Shown piece by piece: positions 60,001 through 64,000 of a stretch of DNA of 64,000 nt (positions are counted from its first letter, which is position 1; every line of letters begins with the position of its first letter). Under the pieces are notes generated by a model. That model was not told the DNA's origin and searched no databases. It saw nothing but the letters and a program-made list of their open reading frames with translations. The stretch comes from Owenia fusiformis. Lineage: Eukaryota; Annelida; Polychaeta; Sabellida; Oweniidae. The stretch covers positions 162,001-226,000 of the forward strand of contig CAIIXF020000002.1 in assembly GCA_903813345.2 (NCBI GenBank). The letters run 5' to 3'. Both the position numbers and the translations under genes were made by a program.

Positions 60001-62252
60001 AAATCAACACGGGCCTAGTGTGCCAACAGTGTGTGTTCGGCCTCTGGAACATAGATTAGATTTGCATATTTTGGCAGAACTATGCGAGGACGTAATATGT
60101 CATCACGGGGCATATTGTTACAGGTTTTGCAATTCTAGACTTAAAATAAGGCCACAGAAGGATGGGAGGAAATTGCCAATCTAGATCCATACAATAAAAT
60201 AAACGATAATCTGAATGTTGAAAATGATTGCTCCCATGTTGAATATAATTCGCATTAAATCCCAGAAATTACCTACGTGTTGAAGAAGAGGCATTGCGTT
60301 TTGGGAGATGCAATATTTGTACATTCTGATTTTTTACATTAGACAGTTTAAACAATGTCTGTATAGTCCAACTCATACAAATAAAACCTTAACTGGTATT
60401 AATTCGTGAGATATATGACAAGAAATATTTTCTAGGATCGTACAATGTTTATTTTAGTTCATTTAGAGGTTGACAATAAAAAAAGTTCTTGATGCGAGAT
60501 AAAGGTGCTCAGTATAGATTTCAATAAAAAAAGTGTGAAATTATTACTTTTTCAGCTGGAGAGTTTACGCCAGGCGATGACCGGGGACGAAGAAAATCCC
60601 AATGACCCGATGGCAAATAACAATAGGCCAACGATGTCCCTCAACCGAAGGACCATACGAACTAACATCAATTTCGCCGACCCAGTAAGTATAAACGACA
60701 GTACCACATGTTCAATTCGAACGCCACTTGTACTGGGGAAACCCTCCTCGGTGTCACAGAGCCATGGGGTTTTATGTTACACCGTCCAAAAGTGTGCGGA
60801 ATGGTAGGTGTGCGCATTCAGAGGGTTTCCTTACATGGACGTTTATGGTAGATTAAAAAAGGGATCGAAAGTGTTCTGATTCGAGGTGCTCGCCTATTCA
60901 GGGTTTACTTACCCTCTGACCATGTATTCTTAATTGATAATACCTTTTTGTGCACGCTTCATAATTTATTCAATACATGACATTAACAGGTGGCTAAATG
61001 GACTCCCTTTGGAGATCTCGTCAGTACTATGTAAACGTTGAAAAGTCAACGTGATGATTTTAGCATACAACACTGCAGAATAATTGATTAATTTTCTCCT
61101 TATAGTAGTTCATGGAATTTGAGATCATTATTCAGTTTTTCAGATTTTGCGAATTAGAGTAACTCAATTTAACAACCATTGATTAGTTTATGGCTAATCA
61201 TTGCGCAAGTTTGATGACAGAATGTTTATAATTAGGTTATCCAGTTAGGTTACCAAATCAACACCTAATTTTATTGAATTATTTTCCAGCACATAATATT
61301 TACATGGTGTTTCATAATGACCGCCCCTCTCGATGAGTCCATAATCCTTACTAGTGCATCCCATTTATGAGATGAAAGTTAATATCTCGACTTCTTGAAA
61401 TAACGGAAACGATAACAACAACGGTATGGTTATTTGGTTAACTATTACGGATAGTGATGTTCGTTACCGTGGCGACCTCTACCACATATGGTTCTATGGG
61501 GAACATACCCCCCTTTTATATGATCATTACTAGCACTGCTTTTCAACAGTAGAGAGGGTCCTACTTAATACTGTGTGAAAAATAGATCATGTTAATTCTA
61601 AAATATGTGCAATAATTTAGCCCAAAAACAGGCTTACACGCCCATTGGCATTGTCACAAATATGACCACCCGTTTCCAAACTTTTTGAGGGAGTGTAAAA
61701 GCGAGTAATTATTATCAGTGAATGAACCAATTGAGAACTGGGTCTAATTTATCTATAATTACATTTACACGTTGGTCTAGGTATGTATTAGAGTACAGAT
61801 ACGATTACATGATGTACTATTGGATTATAGTCAGTATGTAATGACATTATATGATGACAGAAATCACTTCAGCGAAATGAAATTAAATGATATAATCATT
61901 GTCACTGTATTGTTAATCTTATTATAAATAATGTTACAATAATGCGAAAGGGCATCCGTCAAATTTTCAAATAGACAGTTGGTCAGTCTCGGTAGATCGT
62001 GCTCTACGGTTTTCTGTAGGCGAAGTACCAATTTGTAAAATATCCCCAACTCAATTATTACAAAACCATATTGAATACAATACAAAAAGCTGATATATCG
62101 CCAGCCAAAAAGCGTGACGTTTTTTTGGGACACCCTATGTTATTTTGTTTTTATATTTATTTAAGTCATTTATTTTTTGAAGACAACTACATATGTTTTA
62201 CTTTATTTTCAGAGACCCGGATGTACAATGAAGAAAAATTTGACATATCACG
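35973..62252 (+). CDS. CA10: Carbonic-anhydrase-related protein, CA10/CA11 type (9 exons seen, C-terminal end not found)
   Basis: Secreted, probably acatalytic member of the alpha-carbonic anhydrase fold; vertebrate CA10/CA11 are neuronal neurexin ligands. Exons: 35973-36024, 38945-38995, 44792-44928, 53445-53639, 54979-55074, 55502-55571, 56744-56898, 60556-60684, 62213-62252; all GT-AG with matching phases, 308 aa so far against 328 for human CA10. Signal peptide MKTNLGLCITLISLL, then TTWSEWWKYADGISGPEFWG, KGKRQSPVNIEP, HFGSSDDLGSDHTIEGKSF, VIMNRPIYISREH and NRRTIRTNINFADP, all closely CA10-like. Of the three zinc histidines only one remains: Thr122 stands for His94, His124 for His96, Gln147 for His119 (Gln147 as in vertebrate CA10). 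A Cys in RPGC near the end may correspond to the CA10 cysteine that pairs with neurexin. The gene spans more than 26 kb. Exons 1, 4, 5 and 7 have tandem partial copies of their 3' sides. Confidence 0.9.
35979..36435 (+). repeat. Tandem copies of CA10-like exon 1 end plus donor, about 6 units
   Basis: The exon's last 46 nt (ACAAACTTGGGCCTGT through GGAATCAG), its donor and about 35 nt of intron recur at 35979, 36062, 36145, 36232, 36312 and 36362 (last copy shortened). Only the first copy has the ATG. In the others the ATGAAG is replaced by ATTAA- or TATAAG-like sequence. The donor GTAAGA/GTAAAA is kept in most copies. Confidence 0.9.
36845..37141. mobile_element. hAT-like MITE, 297 bp, CAGGGGCGGATC end, 5-bp TSD
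   Basis: Left end CAGGGGCGGATCTGGG, right end reversed CACTGGCGGATCT. CCAAG flanks both sides (36840-36844, 37142-37146). The interior is low-complexity, with G-run and GGGCCC-type sequence. CAGGGGCGGATC is a hAT-like terminus. Confidence 0.65.
37165..37240 (-). repeat. tRNA-like (SINE head or tRNA pseudogene) fragment
   Basis: The minus strand reads TTTCAGTGGCAGAGCAATCG, then CATTGTAAGCGAGGGATCG and TGGATTCGATCCC. This resembles a D-arm, an anticodon arm with four pairs (loop ATTGTAA) and a B-box-like T-arm. Acceptor stem and T-stem do not pair well, so it is not a working tRNA. A tRNA-derived SINE remnant is most likely. Confidence 0.35.
38124..38334. mobile_element. CACTCCC-family MITE, 211 bp, TA TSD
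   Basis: Left end CACTCCATTCCATAGGTTTA, right end GGTTGCCAAACTTATAACGG then a G run and GATTG, with TA on both sides. Lies in intron 1 of the CA10-like gene. Confidence 0.65.
38945..38995 (+). CDS. CA10: CA10-like exon 2
   Basis: VYGTTWSEWWKYADGIS with split codons on both sides. Acceptor TTCTTCCAG, donor GTGAGG. Matches the WSEWW-type start of mature CA10. Confidence 0.88.
40131..40490. repeat. 170-bp direct duplication (2.2 copies)
   Basis: Blocks beginning ACCACCTA and containing AAAGAAATTATGGTCCCC and GGCCCTGA recur at 40131 and 40301, with a partial third from about 40458. Confidence 0.8.
42042..42320. mobile_element. Probable fragment of TA-type DNA transposon
   Basis: TA-CAGGGTGACCAGAAAAAAAG at the left is a mariner/Tc1-like terminus. 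The adjoining minus-strand frame of 78 aa may be a transposase remnant, but I recognise no catalytic motif. No right end found. Confidence 0.35.
43765..44670. repeat. 76-bp satellite, about 12 copies, before CA10-like exon 3
   Basis: Units of 76 bp containing CCGTAAACTGTAAGAGCCTG, CAGCTGTATATGTCCGCATC and GGGTACTTTTGGGTCATATT. The borders on each side share GTACATCC followed within a few bases by CTTTCCC or CTTCCC and TTTTGTA. It ends about 120 bp before the exon 3 acceptor. Minus-strand frames (about 70 aa each) are repeat artefacts. Confidence 0.92.
44792..44928 (+). CDS. CA10: CA10-like exon 3
   Basis: GPEFWGLLNLEWTICTKGKR then QSPVNIEPKRLVYDPYMKNI and HIDQAH, donor GTAAGT. The conserved CA core start, near-identical in pattern to vertebrate CA10. 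Confidence 0.93.
44929..46768 (+). other. CA10-like intron 3, first part
   Basis: No feature supported. Confidence 0.4.
46769..47172 (-). mobile_element. Non-autonomous DNA element, copy 2 of dispersed pair
   Basis: Inverted relative of 356-767. Ends GATGCGAG and CTCGCATC, sharing CCACAGGTGGCTCGTTCGGG-type sequence and the CAATAAAAGAAAAT / CAATACAAGAAAAT doublet. Confidence 0.6.
47173..48569. other. Intron 3, middle part; unassigned open frame at 47795-48130
   Basis: A 111-aa plus-strand frame (47795-48130) and nearby frames have a protein-like composition but match no family I recognise. They may be remains of a mobile element. I do not call a gene. Confidence 0.3.
48570..48849. mobile_element. 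MITE, 280 bp, CAGGGTGTTCC ends of about 70 bp
   Basis: Almost perfect inverted ends (CAGGGTGTTCCATATGTTTC then AGGAATGATGCTGT, and ATTGGTTTTCTTTTC further in), flanked by TA. The high arm identity suggests a recent insertion. Confidence 0.88.
49632..49865. repeat. Polypurine (GGGAGA-rich) tract
   Basis: About 230 bp almost purely of A and G on the plus strand, built of GAGAGGGAGA-like motifs. Could form triplex or other non-B DNA. Confidence 0.8.
50369..50900. repeat. 114-bp satellite, about 5 copies
   Basis: GATTTGTTGACAGTGCATTA recurs at 50372, 50486, 50600, 50711 and 50825. Each unit contains CATTACATTACAAT, TTGTAACTACCATTCTCA and TTTTGGAGAGGAGT. Minus frames here are artefacts. Confidence 0.92.
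51305..51425. repeat. 17-bp minisatellite
   Basis: About seven units of AAAAGGCACTTCTTCT with small changes, in intron 3. Confidence 0.8.
51426..53444 (+). other. Intron 3, last part
   Basis: No feature supported beyond AT-rich intron sequence. Confidence 0.4.
53445..53639 (+). CDS. CA10: CA10-like exon 4
   Basis: 65 codons, VGGWLLNNGHDIKFKIDDPA through GKSFPAE, phase 0 both sides. Contains ITIHFGSSDDLGSDHTIEG, where the first zinc histidine is replaced by Thr. Donor GTAAGA is the first of about 14 copies. Confidence 0.92.
53620..54742 (+). repeat. 80-bp satellite made of CA10-like exon 4 end, its donor and a MITE end (14 copies)
   Basis: Each 80-bp unit begins GGAAGTCGTTCCCAGCAGAG (the last 20 nt of the exon), continues with the donor GTAAGAG, then about 30 nt of intron, then TACACTTCCCTCCATAAGTC, which is the end sequence of the CACTCCC MITE family. 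One unit (near 53956) has a 3-bp insertion. The array ends at GGAAACCG, the probable remaining MITE sequence. Several units carry GATAAG instead of GGTAAG, destroying the donor. Long minus-strand frames of up to 336 codons cross the array and are artefacts. Confidence 0.95.
54979..55074 (+). CDS. CA10: CA10-like exon 5
   Basis: IQLTAFNSDIYANFTSAEVS then PNGLTVIGILVQ. Gln replaces the third zinc histidine (EIQL, as EVQL in CA10). Phase 0 both sides. The exon's last 14 nt are part of a 24-bp array. Confidence 0.92.
55061..55365 (+). repeat. 24-bp array of exon 5 end plus donor, about 12 copies
   Basis: Units of AATCCTAGTTCAG-GTAAGA followed by CTAGC, with later units decayed. Copy 1 is the true exon/intron junction. 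Because 24 is a multiple of 3, the exon frame stays open through the first units. Further donors at 55099 and 55138 are in frame with the exon. Confidence 0.92.
55393..55450. repeat. AATAC pentanucleotide repeat
   Basis: About nine AATAC/ATAATAC units in intron 5. Confidence 0.8.
55502..55571 (+). CDS. CA10: CA10-like exon 6
   Basis: INEESTNREFEKLAQEFKRV then KYK plus one base. Acceptor TATTTCAG, donor GTAGGG. Position equals the SDSSNPFLNRML region of CA10. Confidence 0.85.
56744..56898 (+). CDS. CA10: CA10-like exon 7
   Basis: NEVRVEDLSLHDLMPETYSF then MTYEGSLTKPGCHETVTWVI and MNRPIYISREH, donor GTGAGT. Strongly conserved LxPETxSFxTYxGSxTxPxCxE block of CA10. Confidence 0.93.
56932..56984 (+). 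repeat. Decayed partial copy of CA10-like exon 7
   Basis: GGTTGCCATAGGACGAATAC and the next 33 nt match the exon's GGTTGCCACGAGACTGTTAC segment at roughly three of four positions, and still translate as GCHRTNTRVIMNKLIYI. It sits 33 nt after the donor and has no evident acceptor of its own. Confidence 0.75.
57549..58272. mobile_element. Foldback element, 724 bp, TTA TSD (PIF/Harbinger-like)
   Basis: Inverted ends AAGGAGCACGTAAGTTATCG and, reversed, AAGGAGCACGTGGGTTATCG, both continuing CAAACAATTTCA. Flanked by TTA (57546-57548, 58273-58275). Internal blocks GTCAACAT and TTTTTGGTGAAAA are also inverted. TTA duplications fit PIF/Harbinger. No transposase. Confidence 0.75.
58386..58425. repeat. 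Short hairpin
   Basis: ACAAACCTTTTGCTC and GAGCAAAAGGTTTGT are perfect inverted repeats separated by six bases. It lies between two mobile elements. Function unknown; could be a terminator-like or footprint structure. Confidence 0.6.
58631..58650. mobile_element. Right end of a CACTCCC-family MITE
   Basis: GCCAAACTTATGGGGAAGTG followed by TA matches the family's right end. A left end near 58448 would give the usual length of about 200 bp but is too diverged to be sure. Confidence 0.45.
58661..59646. mobile_element. hAT-like element, CAGAGGCGTAGC end, 5-bp TSD, with nested insertion
   Basis: Left end CAGAGGCGTAGCGT, right end reversed CAATGGCGTAGCGT. CATAA on both sides (58656-58660, 59647-59651). 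About 484 bp remains when the nested element and its duplication are subtracted. Flanking frames near 58740 are rich in G runs and not coding. Confidence 0.75.
58845..59338. mobile_element. Nested element, 494 bp, 8-bp TSD, 60-bp inverted ends
   Basis: Ends CACGGACGTC(G/A)AGTAAGTT continuing CTGGCGAAAGC and AGAGGACTGGAAAC on both sides. Flanked by perfect ACAAAAAG duplications (58837-58844, 59339-59346). hAT-type duplication length. Inserted inside the 58661-59646 element. Confidence 0.88.
59652..60555 (+). other. CA10-like intron 7, last part
   Basis: An 83-aa frame at 59933-60184 contains several Cys but has no splice context or family match. Not called. Confidence 0.35.
60556..60684 (+). 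CDS. CA10: CA10-like exon 8
   Basis: 43 codons, LESLRQAMTGDEENPNDPMA through NRRTIRTNINFADP, donor GTAAGT. Matches the MHSLRLLSQ ... NNRCIRTNINF end of the CA fold in CA10. Confidence 0.92.
61508..61695. mobile_element. Possible CACTCCC-family MITE, 188 bp
   Basis: Right end CCAAACTTTTTGAGGGAGTG-TA resembles the family. The proposed left end TA-CCCCCCTTTTATATG is degraded. Size fits the other copies (192-211 bp). Confidence 0.35.
62095..62131. mobile_element. Lone transposon terminus (GGGTGTCCC type)
   Basis: Reversed, the sequence reads ATAGGGTGTCCCAAAAAAAC, typical of mariner/Tc1-like ends. No partner end was found. Confidence 0.4.
62213..62252 (+). CDS. CA10: CA10-like exon 9 (probable, C-terminal tail)
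   Basis: RPGCTMKKNLTYH plus one base after acceptor TATTTTCAG, donor GTAAGT. A second donor 24 nt later (after CAACAA) is also possible. The Cys sits where CA10 has its tail cysteine. The remaining residues were not found before the window ends. Confidence 0.65.
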
Positions 62253-64000
62253 GTAAGTTTCCATTGCAACAAGTAAGTACACAAACCATTCGCCGAAAAT
62301 ACAATAGATGACGTTTTCATGAATTTCATAAATATCGATTCTATGCCAGTTTCATGTACGTACGTTCGGATTGAATTGATAAAGATATTATCCAGTAATA
62401 GACCCTTGACGATGCAGATTACCAAATAATAATATTACACGACAATTTGAATCGATTTCTTCAAAAATTCGATTTCGCACTAATCTAGTATCTGGTGTTT
62501 AGCAAGCCTTATTCAACCTTTTGTTTGTTTTCCATGCATAAACGATTGTATAAATCCTATCAATATTTCATTACGGCGACATGTAAAGTACACTTCGTCA
62601 AGCATTCTTGAAAATGACTAAATAATTAATTCTTAAAATAAATTGAACAATCTAGGGTAAGCCAGGGAAACAGTCGAGTTTTGCCACTGTATTTGATAAG
62701 AGTTGATGGCAAATAATATTTTTTATTTTTTTGTAAGAAACACATGGACAGGGGTACAAAATTTTAACAAAAGTTTACGGTGGCTCATATTAAAAGAAAA
62801 ATACACTACCCTCAATGTATTCGTCAGCCAGAACTTTTATTTGACAGCATATCAAAGTATGCCAATGCTCAAATCAGAATTCTATTCTGAAAGAAGTAAA
62901 AAAATTATTTTTTTCTAAATCACCATGAATAAACAGACTTTAATACAACTGATCCAAAAAATGATTTCATGTTGCCAAATGTATACAGGGGAGTGTAGAT
63001 AACAAAAGGCAATTGCAGGATGGTTGTTTAAGAAAATATATTGTTAAAAAGACAAGTCTCTTTGTATTTCCTAGAGAATTAAAACAAGGGTTTTCAGGAT
63101 CTCTTACAAGGTCAAGGCAAAAGCGTAACTTAACATACATTTTACTTGCATAACTTCGCAATGGGGAAGTGATTTTAAATTTCTTTACATCTATTTATTT
63201 TTATTTATTTCGAAAAAATATATGAAATGATAACACGTGATAGATATTGTCAAGTCTCAAAATTGTATCTTCAATAAAACCGTTAAGAAAGCCGGTACAA
63301 TCTCACGACGTATTTATGAATTAATTATTCATTCTAGGCACATGAGAAATATAAAACGTGTAATTTTAGAAATAATCGGAACATACGAAGAGGCTTATAA
63401 AGACAATGAATTCGATCAATGCGTTGTGTTGTAAAGTTTGCTATTACGTAGTGTAAGAACGTGAACAGCTCTCGGGCGTGTCAATAAATATTTATTTTTT
63501 AGTCCATTATCTAATTATTTTCCATATATTCGATCTATCGTTGTGAATCAAAGTTATTTTAAAGTGTACAGATTCAAAGCAATAACGCGAATTTATCTCC
63601 TGGCTTTTTGGAAACTTGTAACGACATGATGTTAAGTGAAATATGACGATGTTAGTCATTTTTACCTGTTATTTTTTGTCATGTATGTCTAGAGGGGTAT
63701 GGATCTGAATGAGTATTAGTGTCACGTTTCTTTGACTGAATGGCAACTCTATGGGCTCATTTTTTTAAAAAGCACATCTTCATTGATGTGAATTTCTGTT
63801 ATAATGATAAAGAAAATGATATACAGACCTTTGAAGTGACACTAGCCCAACAAAATAAATATGTTTCGTTTCAATATGAAATCGATTTAAATACCTCAAG
63901 TGTGATTCAGAATAGCGTAAGTTTCTAAATTTATTGTCCTATACAACCGGAAGTCTAACTTAAATATGGTTGGAAAACATAATATAATTTTGGTCGCAAT
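62253..64000 (+). other. Rest of the last visible CA10-like intron or 3' region
   Basis: Apart from the MITE at 62804-62995 I find nothing. No convincing terminal exon with the expected tail sequence was recognised. Confidence 0.35.
62804..62995. mobile_element. CACTCCC-family MITE, 192 bp, TA TSD
   Basis: Left end CACTACCCTCAATGTATTCG, right end GTTGCCAAATGTATACAGGG then GAGTG, with TA on both sides. Confidence 0.55.

Noticed and set aside
59933-60184. 83-aa Cys-containing frame in intron 7
   Set aside because: No signal peptide, no splice sites at its edges and no recognisable domain.
1-64000. LTR retroelements, retroviral or Polinton-like remains
   Set aside because: I found no long terminal direct repeats, integrase, capsid or polymerase motifs that would support such a call.

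Overview
The window is nuclear DNA of an intron-rich animal: AT-rich, spliced genes, GT-AG introns of 0.4-8.5 kb, and many short DNA transposons and minisatellites. The proteins point to a marine invertebrate. The PDGF/VEGF factor has a stretched spacing before its CC pair that I associate with protostome PVFs, and the GTCC-type dispersed repeats are of a sort I know from molluscs. A lophotrochozoan is the best guess, but I cannot name the species.

Layout. 1-6.87 kb: intergenic repeats and the 3' side of the first gene. 6.87-15.1 kb (minus): a complete M6/PLP-family proteolipid gene (seven exons, the last in two alternative versions). 15.96-17.2 kb (minus): an intronless secreted or ER-lumen SDR/epimerase-like gene. 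17.2-21.5 kb: intergenic. 21.47-27.10 kb (plus): a complete six-exon PDGF/VEGF-like (PVF) growth factor gene. 27.1-35.9 kb: repeats, including a 4.07-kb inverted-repeat element with a minisatellite core. 35.97 kb to beyond about 62.25 kb (plus): nine exons of a CA10/CA11-type, acatalytic carbonic-anhydrase-related protein; its last C-terminal residues lie outside what I could identify.

The four genes are independent and form no operon. Three of the products (M6, PVF, CA10-like) act at the cell surface or outside the cell, in neural membrane, receptor tyrosine kinase signalling and neurexin-type synaptic contexts respectively.

The most unusual observation is that local tandem duplication repeatedly sits on exon/intron junctions. 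M6 exons 4 and 5 have their acceptor side copied to three copies. CA10-like exons 1, 4 and 5 have their donor side amplified to about 6, 14 and 12 copies, and exon 7 has one decayed partial copy just downstream. The exon 4 array joins the exon to the end of a MITE through a GGAA microhomology, and the exon 5 array places further in-frame splice donors after the exon. Mobile elements with visible target-site duplications (TA, TTA, 5-bp and 8-bp types) are frequent, and several are nested. No virus-derived or LTR element was recognised.
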